From Clostridiales bacterium (GTDB taxonomy: Bacteria > Bacillota > Clostridia > Christensenellales > CAG-138): a stretch of 64,000 nt of DNA. Below the pieces are notes generated by a model. It worked only from the letters and a program-made list of their open reading frames with translations. It searched no databases and had not been told where the DNA came from. Numbering within the stretch: position 1 is the stretch's first letter; the number at the start of each line of letters is the position of its first letter. The translations under genes and the position numbers were made by a program. This document shows positions 51,470 through 59,435 of the stretch, in pieces. The stretch spans positions 130,814-194,813 of the forward strand of contig DXWI01000001.1 in assembly GCA_019416935.1 (NCBI GenBank). Direction: 5' to 3'.

Positions 51470-51659
51470 TCAAAAAACAGAGTTTTTTGACGGAATTTCT
51501 GCTGCAGCAGGGATACGCTTGAAGGTTTGACGTGGCAAACCTCCAAGCAAGGTGTCAAAAGCACCGCAGAGGTCGCTGCTTTTGACGGATTTTATGGTTC
51601 TTCCTGCGTCATTCTCGTGCGCGAACCGGCGGAGCGGTTCGCTTGCTACCTTTTTTGAC
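51470..51659 (-). mobile_element. Interspersed four-hairpin repeat element, copy 4 (190 bp)
   Basis: Reverse orientation, ends GTCAAAAAA (51470) and TTTTTTGAC (51651-51659). In element orientation all four hairpins are present, with hairpin 3 as CTTGGAGGTTTG and CAAACCTTCAAG (one G-U pair). It lies between gdhA and the MATE gene and is antisense to both, so orientation does not track the upstream gene in this case. It is flanked by the 39-bp terminator duplication. Confidence 0.8.
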
Positions 51660-51691
51660 AGGCAGACGCCCGAAGCGCTCCTTCGGGCGTT
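51653..51691 (+). terminator. Right terminator copy (gdhA) beside repeat element 4
   Basis: Hairpin CGCCCGAAG-CGCTC-CTTCGGGCG (51668-51690) followed by TTTTTG; the functional-looking member of the duplicated pair. Confidence 0.85.
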
Positions 51692-51720
51692 TTTGATTGT
51701 ATGGAACAGGAGGGCCGGCT

Positions 51721-53076
51721 ATGGCGGCATATGAACGCGAGGATCTGACAAAGGGCAGCATCAACCGGGGGCTGCTGCGCTTTGCGCTGCCGCTGATCGC
51801 GGGCAACCTGCTGCAGCAGTGCTACAACATTGCCGACACCTGGATCGTCGGCCGGTACATCGGCGAGGACGCGCTGGCCGCGGTCGGCTCGTCCTATACG
51901 CTCATGATGTTCCTGACCTCGGTGCTCATCGGCCTGTGCATGGGCAGCAGCGCCTATTTTTCCATCCAGTTCGGGCGGCAGGACCGGGACCGGCTGGGAA
52001 AGGGCGTGTTTGTCTCCTTCGTGTTCATCGGTTCTCTGTCGGTTGCCATCACCGCGCTGTCCATCGCTCTGATCGATCCGATCCTGCGAGCGATGCAGGT
52101 GCCCGCCGATGTATACGGCATGATGCGGCAATATCTCGGCTACATTTTCTGGGGCATCCCGGCCATCTTCGGCTACAATTTCTTTTCCAACCTGCTGCGC
52201 GCGGTGGGCAACTCGATGGTGTCGCTCACGCTGCTGGGCGTTTCGACCGTGCTGAACATCGCGCTGGATCTGCTGTTCGTACTGGGGCTGAATATGGGCG
52301 TGGAGGGCGCGGCGTTCGCAACGGTCATCGCGCAGTACGCCGCCTGTTTCTGCATTGCGGCCTATACGCTGCTCAAGCGGCCCGATCTCAACGTGCGGCG
52401 CGAGCATATGGTGTTCGACGGCGGTATTTTTCGGGCCATCTCCGGGTTTTCCGTGCTCACCTGCGTCCAGCAATCGGTCATGAACTTCGGCATTCTCATG
52501 ATTCAGGGGCTGGTCAACAGCTTCGGCAAGGCCGTCATGGCGGCCTTTGCGGCGGGCGTCAAGATCGACTCGTTCGCCTACCGGCCCGCCATCGACTTCG
52601 GCAACGCGTTCTCCACCTTTGTCGCGCAGAACCACGGCGCCGGGCAAAAGCAGCGCATCCGGCAGGGCGTCAAAAGCGCGGTGCTGGCCATGCTGGCGTT
52701 CTGCACCGTCATCACGGCGCTCGTGTGCGCGTTTGCCGAGCCGCTGCTCGGACTGTTCATCGACGCGGCGCGGCCGGATATCATCGCAATCGGCGTCGGC
52801 TACCTGCGTATCGAGGCGAGCTTCTATTTCGGAATCGGCCTGTTGTCCATGTCCTACGGCTATTACCGCGCCACGGGCCGGCCGGGCTTTTCCGTGGTGC
52901 TGACGATCTGCTCGCTCGGCACACGTGTGCTGCTGGCCTATCTGCTCGCGCCCATCCCGGCCATCGGCGTGACCGGCATCTGGGCCGCCATTCCGATCGG
53001 CTGGTTGCTTGCGGACTGCGTGGCCGTCATTCGGTACGTTTCTCTCGAGCGGCGGGAGCGGCGCGCGAGCGCCTGA
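51721..53076 (+). CDS. MATE-family multidrug/sodium efflux transporter
   Basis: A 451-residue polytopic membrane protein with about 12 helices in two homologous halves. Signatures: SINRGLLRFALPLIAGNLLQQCYNIADTWIVGRYIGEDALAAVG at the N-terminus, LRAVGNSMVSLTLLGVSTVLNIALDLLFV in the first half and GVKIDSFAYRPAIDFGNAFSTFVAQNHGAGQKQRIRQG in the second. It exports cationic compounds against sodium or protons; the substrate is unknown. ATG 51721 has AGGAGGG upstream. A strong terminator follows. Confidence 0.95.
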   Translation: MAAYEREDLTKGSINRGLLRFALPLIAGNLLQQCYNIADTWIVGRYIGEDALAAVGSSYTLMMFLTSVLIGLCMGSSAYFSIQFGRQDRDRLGKGVFVSFVFIGSLSVAITALSIALIDPILRAMQVPADVYGMMRQYLGYIFWGIPAIFGYNFFSNLLRAVGNSMVSLTLLGVSTVLNIALDLLFVLGLNMGVEGAAFATVIAQYAACFCIAAYTLLKRPDLNVRREHMVFDGGIFRAISGFSVLTCVQQSVMNFGILMIQGLVNSFGKAVMAAFAAGVKIDSFAYRPAIDFGNAFSTFVAQNHGAGQKQRIRQGVKSAVLAMLAFCTVITALVCAFAEPLLGLFIDAARPDIIAIGVGYLRIEASFYFGIGLLSMSYGYYRATGRPGFSVVLTICSLGTRVLLAYLLAPIPAIGVTGIWAAIPIGWLLADCVAVIRYVSLERRERRASA

Positions 53077-53103
53077 CTGCGTCCCGTCGGCTCGCAGCGC
53101 CGT

Positions 53104-53136
53104 GCGCCCGGTGGGCGAAAATTTCCCGCCGGGCGC
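53104..53136 (+). terminator. Terminator of the MATE gene
   Basis: A 12-bp stem (GCGCCCGGTGGG with CCCGCCGGGCGC, one G-U pair), 9-nt loop, then GCTTTTT. Confidence 0.88.
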
Positions 53137-53266
53137 GCTTTTTCAGCCGGAACCGCGAAAAGCCCAAGTGTGCAGGCCGGGCCCGGCCGCCGGGCGCGCC
53201 GGCCGAAAAAAGCGCGGCGTTCATTGTCCGCTGCCGATGGGCGGCAACCATCGGCGTCGCTATCAG

Positions 53267-53284
53267 TATATTGTAATCAATATA
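53267..53284 (+). promoter_or_regulatory. Palindromic operator upstream of the alcohol dehydrogenase promoter
   Basis: TATATTG, TAAT, CAATATA: perfect 7-bp arms in an AT-rich patch ending 16 bp before the -35 box. Position suggests an activator or redox-regulator site. It is not a clear match to the Rex consensus. Confidence 0.55.
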
Positions 53285-53299
53285 TTTTTATCAAAACTA

Positions 53300-53328
53300 T
53301 TGACTTCTGGGTTTGGCGGTGCTATAAC
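53300..53328 (+). promoter_or_regulatory. Promoter of the iron alcohol dehydrogenase gene
   Basis: TTGACT (53300-53305), 17 nt, TATAAC (53323-53328), 32 bp before the start codon. Confidence 0.85.
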
Positions 53329-53360
53329 AGTATTGCGAAAATAAAAGGGAGGCATTGCAT

Positions 53361-54587
53361 ATGTCCAGATTTACACTTCCGAGAGATTTATACCATGGCA
53401 AGGGCTCGCTCGAGGCGCTCAAGTCGCTCTCCGGCAAGCGCGCAGTCATCTGCGTCGGCGGCGGTTCCATGAAGCGCAACGGTTTTCTTGACCGCGCAGA
53501 GGCTTACCTGAAGGAGGCGGGCATGGAGGTCAGGCTGATCGAGGGGATCGAGCCCGATCCGTCCGTGACCACCGTCATGAAGGGCGCGGCGCTCATGCAG
53601 GAGTTCCAGCCCGATTGGATCATCGCCATGGGCGGCGGTTCTCCGATCGACGCAGCCAAGGCCATGTGGATCAAATACGAGTATCCCGAGACGACGTTTG
53701 AGGATATGTGCAAGGTGTTCGGCCTGCCGAAGCTGCGCACGAAGGCGCATTTCTGCGCCATCCCCTCCACCTCCGGCACGGCGACCGAGGTGACGGCCTT
53801 CTCCATCATCACGGACTACGATAAGGGCGTTAAGTACCCGATCGCGGACTTTGAGATCACGCCGGACGTCGCCATCGTCGATCCCGAGCTGGCCGAGACC
53901 ATGCCCAAGAAGCTCATCGCGCACACCGGTATGGACGCCATGACGCACGCAATCGAGGCGTATGTCTCCACCTGCCACTGCGACTATACCGATCCGCTCG
54001 CGCTGCACTCGATCAAGATGATTAAGGCGAACCTCGTCAAGTCGTACAACGGCGACCTGGATGCCCGCGCCGCGATGCACAATGCGCAGTGCCTGGCCGG
54101 CATGGCGTTCTCGAACGCGCTGCTCGGCATCGTGCACTCCATGGCGCATAAGACCGGCGCCGCGTTCTCCCACGGCAACGAGGGCCACATCATCCACGGC
54201 GCGGCCAACGCCATGTACCTGCCCAAGGTCATCGCGTTCAACGCGAAGAACGCCGAGGCGCTCAAGCGCTACGGTGAGATCGCGGACTTCATCGGCCTCG
54301 GCGGCAAGGACGACGCGGAAAAGACCGAAAATCTCATCGCGATGCTGCGCGGCATGAACGACGAGCTCAACATCCCGCACTGCATCAAGAACTACGGCGA
54401 GGGTGGCGCCATCTGTGCGGACGGCCAGTCCGTCGCGCCGGAAGCCGACTTCCGGGCCCGTCTGTCCGAGATCGCGACGCTCGCCATCGGCGACGCCTGC
54501 ACCGGATCCAACCCGCGCATCCCCACGCAGGAGGAGATGGAAAAGCTCCTGCTCTGCTGCTACCTCGATACGGAAGTCGATTTCTAA
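53361..54587 (+). CDS. Iron-containing alcohol dehydrogenase
   Basis: A 408-residue group III (Fe-dependent) alcohol dehydrogenase, butanol-dehydrogenase-like. NAD-binding GGGSPIDAAKAMWI, AIPSTSGTATEVTAFSIITD, the metal-ligand helix HTGMDAMTHAIEAYVS (Asp, His) and GIVHSMAHKTGAAFSHGNEGHIIHG (two further His) are all intact. It ends SNPRIPTQEEMEKLLLCCY as usual. It reduces aldehydes to alcohols in fermentation. ATG 53361 has GGGAGG eight bases upstream; the longer TTG start is unnecessary. adhE follows 440 bp downstream. Confidence 0.95.
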   Translation: MSRFTLPRDLYHGKGSLEALKSLSGKRAVICVGGGSMKRNGFLDRAEAYLKEAGMEVRLIEGIEPDPSVTTVMKGAALMQEFQPDWIIAMGGGSPIDAAKAMWIKYEYPETTFEDMCKVFGLPKLRTKAHFCAIPSTSGTATEVTAFSIITDYDKGVKYPIADFEITPDVAIVDPELAETMPKKLIAHTGMDAMTHAIEAYVSTCHCDYTDPLALHSIKMIKANLVKSYNGDLDARAAMHNAQCLAGMAFSNALLGIVHSMAHKTGAAFSHGNEGHIIHGAANAMYLPKVIAFNAKNAEALKRYGEIADFIGLGGKDDAEKTENLIAMLRGMNDELNIPHCIKNYGEGGAICADGQSVAPEADFRARLSEIATLAIGDACTGSNPRIPTQEEMEKLLLCCYLDTEVDF

Positions 54588-54659
54588 GAACGATATTACG
54601 GCCGAATGCCTGCGCGGCGCTATCGCCGCGCGGCGCACAGCGGCCAATCAGCAAATCGG

Positions 54660-54692
54660 AAGGGCAATCCGCAGTTTAGCGGGTTGCCCTTT
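54660..54692 (+). terminator. Terminator of the alcohol dehydrogenase gene (left copy)
   Basis: A 33-bp sequence with the stem AAGGGCAA-CCGC and complement, followed by TTTCTCT. It is identical to 54893-54925 on the far side of repeat element 5. Confidence 0.85.
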
Positions 54693-54696
54693 CTCT

Positions 54697-54886
54697 ATCA
54701 AAAAGCCGGATGCGAACCGCTCCGCCGGTTCGCGCACGAAAAGAAGCGATGGAACAGCCATAAGATCGGTCGAAACCGGTGGCATGTACGCCGGTTTTGA
54801 CACCTTGCTTGCAGGTTTGCAGCGTCAAACCTGCAAGTGTATCCCTGCCGCAGCAGAAGTCCCGTCAAAAAACATCGTTTTTTGAC
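54697..54886 (+). mobile_element. Interspersed four-hairpin repeat element, copy 5 (190 bp)
   Basis: Forward orientation. Hairpin 1 is at 54712-54733 and hairpin 2 at 54769-54801. In hairpin 2 the arms are GTCGAAACCGG and CCGGTTTTGAC, so both strands have changed together relative to GTCAAAAGCA/TGCTTTTGAC in other copies. Hairpin 3 is at 54808-54837 (12 perfect pairs) and hairpin 4 at 54862-54888 (12 perfect pairs). Ends are ATCAAAAAG and TTTTTTGAC. It sits exactly between two identical 33-bp terminators. Confidence 0.82.
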
Positions 54887-54892
54887 GGTGTA

Positions 54893-54925
54893 AAGGGCAA
54901 TCCGCAGTTTAGCGGGTTGCCCTTT
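54893..54925 (+). terminator. Right terminator copy beside repeat element 5
   Basis: Identical over 33 bp to 54660-54692, here followed by TTTTTG, the better T-run of the two. Confidence 0.88.
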
Positions 54926-55029
54926 TTGTATCCCCATGCGACCGGATTCCGGCGTAAAGGGGCAAAAAACGGGAATCCTAACAGGCGTCATACGAAAATG
55001 ATGCACAGAGAGCAGACAGGAGCAACGCA

Positions 55030-57648
55030 ATGAACGATAACGGAAGAACCCCCATTGACAGCAGCGCAGCGCTGGAGGCGGCCATCGAGCGGGTGCGCCG
55101 CGCGGAAGCGCAGTTCGCCGTCTTTCCCCAGGAGCAGGTCGACCGGATCTTTCTGGCCGCCGCGACAGCCGCCAACCGGGCGCGCATTCCGCTCGCCAGG
55201 CTCGCCGTTCTGGAAACCAGCATGGGCGTTGTGGAGGACAAGGTCATCAAGAACCACTACGCATCCGAATACATCTATCACGCCTATCGGGACGAAAAGA
55301 CCTGCGGTGTGATCGAAGAGGACCCAGCCTACGGCATCCAGCGGATCGCGGAGCCGGTCGGCGTGATTGCCGCCGTGATCCCGACGACAAACCCAACGTC
55401 CACCGCGATCTTCAAGTGCCTGCTGGCGCTCAAAACGCGCAACGCCGTCATCCTCTCGCCGCATCCGCGCGCAGCACGGTGCACGATCGAGGCCGCAAAG
55501 ATCGTGCGGGACGCGGCGGTCGCCGCCGGCGCGCCCGCGGGCGTGATCGACTGGATCGACGCGCCATCCCTCGAATTGACGAATCTTTTGATGCAGCAGG
55601 CGGATCTGACGCTTGCGACCGGCGGCCCCGGCATGGTGCGCGCCGCCCATTCGAGCGGCAAGCCGGCCATCGGCGTCGGCTCTGGCAACACGCCCGCCAT
55701 CATTGACGAAACGGCCGACGTGGTGCTCGCGGTCAATTCCATCCTTCACTCCAAGACGTTCGACAACGGCATGATCTGCGCGTCCGAGCAGTCGGTGATC
55801 GTGCATACCGCGGTGTACGACCGCGTGAAGGCGGAGTTTCTCCGCCGCGGCTGCTGCTTTGTCGAGGGCGACGCGCTGGACGCGCTCAGGCGCACGCTGC
55901 TGGTGAACGGTGTTCTGAACGCAAAGATCGTCGGCCAAAGCGCCGAAACCATCGCGCAGATCGCCGGCATCTCCGTGCCGGAGCGGACAAAGGTACTCAT
56001 CGGCGAGGTGGAGGATGTATCGCCCGACGAGCCGTTCGCGCGGGAAAAGCTCTCGCCGGTGCTCGCCATGTACCGCGCTTCGGACACGGACGATGCGTTC
56101 GCCAAGGCGGAGCGCCTCATCCGCGACGGCGGCATGGGGCATACTGCGTCCATCTACCTCAACCCCGTCACGGCGCGCGATACGCTCGATGCGTTTGCCG
56201 CGCGCATGCAGACCGGCCGCGTACTCGTGAACACGCCGTCCTCGCAGGGCGGTATCGGCGATCTGTACAATTTCAAGCTGGCGCCGTCGCTCACGCTCGG
56301 CTGCGGCTCGTGGGGCGGGAACGCCGTTTCCGAAAATGTGGGCGTCAAGCACCTCATCAACCTGAAAACCGTTGCCGAGAGGAGAGAGAACATGCTGTGG
56401 TTCCGCACGCCGGAAAAGGTCTATCTCAAGAAGGGATGCACGCCCGTCGCGCTGCAGGAGCTGCAATCGGTTCTGGGCAAGCGGCGCGCATTTGTCGTGA
56501 CGGATACCTTCCTGTATGAAAACGGCTATACCCGGCCGATCACCGACCGGCTCGACGCGATGGGGATCGCGCACGCCACGTTCTTCCGGGTGGAGCCGGA
56601 CCCGACGCTCGCCTGCGCCAGAGCGGGCGCGGCACAGATGCAGGCGTTTCAGCCGGACTGCATCATCGCGCTCGGCGGCGGCTCGGCCATGGATGCGGCC
56701 AAGATCATGTGGGTGCTATACGAGCATCCGGAAGCGGACTTTATGGACATGGCCATGCGCTTTATGGACATCCGCAAGCGCGTCTACACCTTCCCGAAGA
56801 TGGGGCAAAAAGCGTACTTCATCGCCATCCCCACCTCTGCGGGCACGGGCTCGGAGGTCACGCCGTTTGCCGTGATCACCGATGAGCAGACCGGCGTCAA
56901 ATATCCGCTTGCGGACTACGAGCTTTTGCCCAACATGGCGATCGTGGACGCGGATTTCCATATGTCCGCGCCACAGGGGCTCACCGCCGCCTCCGGCATC
57001 GACGCGGTCACGCACGCGCTCGAGGCCTATGCGTCCATGCTCGCAACCGATTATACGGACGCGCTTTCGATCAAGGCGCTCCAAACGATCTTTGCCTTCC
57101 TGCCCCGCGCCTATGAGAACGGGCGAACGGACGTTGAAGCGCGCGAGCGGATGGCCAACGCCGCAACGATGGCGGGCATGGCCTTTGCCAACGCGTTCCT
57201 CGGCGTATGCCACTCCATGGCGCACAAGCTGGGCGCGTTCCACCACCTGCCGCACGGCGTGGCCAACGCGCTGATGATCGAGCAGGTGCTGCGCTTCAAT
57301 GCCAGCGAAACGCCCGCAAAGATGGGCACGTTCCCGCAGTACGGCCATCCGCACACGCTCGCGCGCTACGCCGAGCTCGCCGGCCGGCTCGGTCTGGGCG
57401 GCGAAACGGATGGGGAGAAGCTCGAACGCCTGATCGATGCCGTAGCCGAACTCAAGGCGCGCGTCGGCATCAAGGCGAGCATCCGCGAATATGGCGTGGA
57501 GGAGCAGGCGTTTCTCGACCGGCTGGACGAGATGACCGAGCAGGCCTTCGACGACCAGTGTACCGGGGCCAACCCGCGCTATCCGCTGCTGAGCGAAATC
57601 CGCCGGATGTATCTGAACGCCTATTACGGCACGCACGACCCCGTTTGA
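55030..57648 (+). CDS. adhE: Bifunctional acetaldehyde-CoA / alcohol dehydrogenase
   Basis: An 872-residue fusion that converts acetyl-CoA to ethanol with two NADH. Residues 1 to about 440 form the CoA-acylating aldehyde dehydrogenase, with PTTNPTSTAIFKCLLALKTRN, GVGSGNTPAIIDETAD and catalytic cysteine in FDNGMICASEQS (about residue 249). A linker leads to the iron alcohol dehydrogenase (about 455-872): GGGSAMDAAKIMWVLYEHP, AIPTSAGTGSEVTPFAVITD, DAVTHALEAY and CHSMAHKLGAFHHLPHGVANAL. Length and order match spirosome-forming AdhE. ATG 55030 has CAGGAGCAACGCA. Together with the preceding alcohol dehydrogenase and gdhA it indicates a fermentative anaerobe. Confidence 0.97.
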   Translation: MNDNGRTPIDSSAALEAAIERVRRAEAQFAVFPQEQVDRIFLAAATAANRARIPLARLAVLETSMGVVEDKVIKNHYASEYIYHAYRDEKTCGVIEEDPAYGIQRIAEPVGVIAAVIPTTNPTSTAIFKCLLALKTRNAVILSPHPRAARCTIEAAKIVRDAAVAAGAPAGVIDWIDAPSLELTNLLMQQADLTLATGGPGMVRAAHSSGKPAIGVGSGNTPAIIDETADVVLAVNSILHSKTFDNGMICASEQSVIVHTAVYDRVKAEFLRRGCCFVEGDALDALRRTLLVNGVLNAKIVGQSAETIAQIAGISVPERTKVLIGEVEDVSPDEPFAREKLSPVLAMYRASDTDDAFAKAERLIRDGGMGHTASIYLNPVTARDTLDAFAARMQTGRVLVNTPSSQGGIGDLYNFKLAPSLTLGCGSWGGNAVSENVGVKHLINLKTVAERRENMLWFRTPEKVYLKKGCTPVALQELQSVLGKRRAFVVTDTFLYENGYTRPITDRLDAMGIAHATFFRVEPDPTLACARAGAAQMQAFQPDCIIALGGGSAMDAAKIMWVLYEHPEADFMDMAMRFMDIRKRVYTFPKMGQKAYFIAIPTSAGTGSEVTPFAVITDEQTGVKYPLADYELLPNMAIVDADFHMSAPQGLTAASGIDAVTHALEAYASMLATDYTDALSIKALQTIFAFLPRAYENGRTDVEARERMANAATMAGMAFANAFLGVCHSMAHKLGAFHHLPHGVANALMIEQVLRFNASETPAKMGTFPQYGHPHTLARYAELAGRLGLGGETDGEKLERLIDAVAELKARVGIKASIREYGVEEQAFLDRLDEMTEQAFDDQCTGANPRYPLLSEIRRMYLNAYYGTHDPV

Positions 57649-57719
57649 CGATGGAAAACGCCGTCCCACGCCAATCGCTTCCGTCGGTTCGGGAACAAAA
57701 GGGCGGCGGCGCGCCCCTC

Positions 57720-57815
57720 ACCCGTCCGGGCCGATTTCATGCGTGGCCAGGAGTTCTCCCGCTCGCCCCTGACGCCGCTCATGCCCCGCCACCCGTCCGG
57801 GCCGATTTCATGCGT
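57720..57815 (+). repeat. 25-bp direct repeat, partial duplication of the adhE terminator
   Basis: ACCCGTCCGGGCCGATTTCA plus TGCGT occurs at 57720-57744 and again at 57791-57815. Only the second copy is completed by the right arm of the hairpin and a T-run. Confidence 0.8.
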
Positions 57816-57824
57816 CGGCCGGAC
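57795..57824 (+). terminator. Terminator of adhE
   Basis: GTCCGGGCCGA paired with TCGGCCGGAC (one bulge) around a 9-nt loop, then GCTTTTTCTTT. Confidence 0.8.
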
Positions 57825-57833
57825 GCTTTTTCT

Positions 57834-57863
57834 TTGACAGAAAAGGGCGGTGAATGCTATCAT
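57834..57863 (+). promoter_or_regulatory. Promoter of the HAD phosphatase gene (leaderless geometry)
   Basis: TTGACA (57834-57839), 18 nt, TATCAT (57858-57863). Six bases later is ATG 57870, so +1 should be the A of that codon. The terminal T-run of the adhE terminator abuts the -35 box. Confidence 0.75.
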
Positions 57864-57869
57864 ATGCCC

Positions 57870-58532
57870 ATGAATGCGACAGAAAAAATGAAAATCAGCC
57901 CTTGTATTCTGCTTGATCTCGATGGAACCATCCTCGATTCCATGTCCATATGGCGCACAGCGCCGGCCGCGCTGCTTGCGCGGAGGGGCATCGAGCCGAA
58001 TGCGGAGCAAGCGCGTGTATTGCGCTGCGTGCGCTTCCGCGCCGCGGTCGATTATATGATGGAGCAATTCGACCTCGGCGTACCGCGCGATGCGGTCGAG
58101 AACGAAATGCGCGCGATGATTCAAGGCGGATACCGAAGGACCGTGTTTCCAAAGGCGGGCGCGGAGGCGTTTTTGCAGATGCTCCGGCGGCGCGGCAAGC
58201 GCGTCGCTGCCGTAACGGACAATGACGCCGCCGCCATCGGGTATGCGCTCGCGCACAACGGCCTCGCCAAATACTTTGACAGCGTATACTGCGCGCCCAG
58301 CTACGGCATGAGTAAGCAAACGCCGGAGATCTTTGAACTGGTTCTTTCCCGCGAGGGCTTCCGCGCGGCAGACTGCATGCTCTTTGACGATGCGCCATGG
58401 CCGCTGCAGACGGCAAAATCGCTCGGCATCTTCACCGTTGCCGTGGAGGAACCGTTTTCCCTGCACGAGCGCGCCGCCATCTGCGCCGCCGCAGACGCAT
58501 GGACAACGGATTACAGCGAGTTTCTCCAGTAA
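57870..58532 (+). CDS. HAD-superfamily hydrolase (beta-phosphoglucomutase/phosphatase-like)
   Basis: A 220-residue phosphatase-fold protein. Catalytic D16 and D18 lie in ILLDLDGTILDS, motif II Thr in AAVTDND, motif III Lys in SKQTPEIFELVL and motif IV in CMLFDDAPWPLQTAKSLG. The helical cap after motif I places it in subfamily I. I choose ATG 57870 because promoter geometry predicts a transcript starting there; ATG 57864 is in frame too. No clear Shine-Dalgarno site exists for either. Substrate unknown. Confidence 0.88.
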   Translation: MNATEKMKISPCILLDLDGTILDSMSIWRTAPAALLARRGIEPNAEQARVLRCVRFRAAVDYMMEQFDLGVPRDAVENEMRAMIQGGYRRTVFPKAGAEAFLQMLRRRGKRVAAVTDNDAAAIGYALAHNGLAKYFDSVYCAPSYGMSKQTPEIFELVLSREGFRAADCMLFDDAPWPLQTAKSLGIFTVAVEEPFSLHERAAICAAADAWTTDYSEFLQ

Positions 58533-58676
58533 CGCGCGTCCCGTATATGGCGTGACAGGGCATGCCGGGCGTAAGCCGGTCTCGTTCCTGATCGCGTTTG
58601 CGCGCCCGCCCCGTCAAAAGGCGCGCCGGAGAAGCTGCTTTCATGGAAAAAAGGGCTGCTGTACCCGTGCCTTTGG

Positions 58677-59105
58677 TTGCGCCTCCCCTCTTTTCCGGGG
58701 CCCTTTCTGTTTCACTCCGTTCCGATCGGTTCTGATGCAAACAACGATGTTACCATCTCGCGGCAAAGGATGTTCATGGACAAATATGAAATGCCCGGCG
58801 CTCCCGCATCGGACGGCTGTATCCGGCTGACGGTTGCGGATGCAAACCGGATCTATGATCGTTCCGTCATCTGCGATACACGGGTCGCCTTCGCCGGCAG
58901 GCCGGGTTCAGCGCCGTCCACACCTCCGGCCGTCATTGGGGAAAACCCGTATACGGATGAAAGCGGTTTGGGCCGGAAGCCGACCGATCCCGACGCAGAA
59001 TATCCCTGTCTGAAGCGGGATGAAGCCGCGCTCCCCCAACGCACGCCTAGAGCGAGTGGGCGCGGATTGCCGGATAGGCCCTTCCGCACAGCGCGAAGCC
59101 GGTAA
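58677..59105 (+). pseudogene. Remnant of an L,D-transpeptidase (YkuD) gene
   Basis: The frame contains FHSVPIGSDAN, then PASDGCIRLTVADANRIYDR and VAF. These are the C-terminal landmarks of a YkuD domain, with the catalytic cysteine in SDGCIRL (SHGCIRL in most members) and the DAxxIYD helix. The N-terminal half of the domain, a signal or membrane anchor and a start with ribosome site are all missing; the only start-like codon is a TTG within the FHSVP lead-in. Sequence after the motif is degenerate. I call it a decayed fragment. Confidence 0.7.
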
Positions 59106-59183
59106 GATCCATGTTCATCTCCGTGCGATACGGGCCGCTGCGGAACATTCCGCGGCGGCCCTTTCCTTCATTCCCGCGCTTTC

Positions 59184-59396
59184 TCAGTTCGTATGAAAGC
59201 GCTTTTTCAGTTCCCGGACGAAGCCGGAGCCGAGCGCGAACGCACAGCCCACCAACAGCGCCAGCGCAAAAGCCCCCATCACGGCCAGCGCCCAGCGGCT
59301 CTCCTCCCGCCAGACCAGCAGCCCGATGACCGAGCAGAGCAGGGAGAAGCCGATGAGCAGCAGCATGGGAAACATGTTCTGCTGCTGCCGCTCCAA
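59184..59396 (-). CDS. Small membrane protein, unknown
   Basis: 70 residues with two hydrophobic helices (MLLLIGFSLLCSVIGLLVW and WALAVMGAFALALLVGCAFAL) and a basic tail (RELKKRFHTN). The longest frame starts at TTG 59396; ATG 59375 is the alternative and ribosome sites are poor for both. It lies 39 bp after the UPF0173 hydrolase on the same strand, so reinitiation is plausible. Not recognised. Confidence 0.5.
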   Translation of the reverse strand: MERQQQNMFPMLLLIGFSLLCSVIGLLVWREESRWALAVMGAFALALLVGCAFALGSGFVRELKKRFHTN

Positions 59397-59435
59397 ATCG
59401 GTAAAGAACAGCGCCCCCGCCGCGGATCGTTTCCG

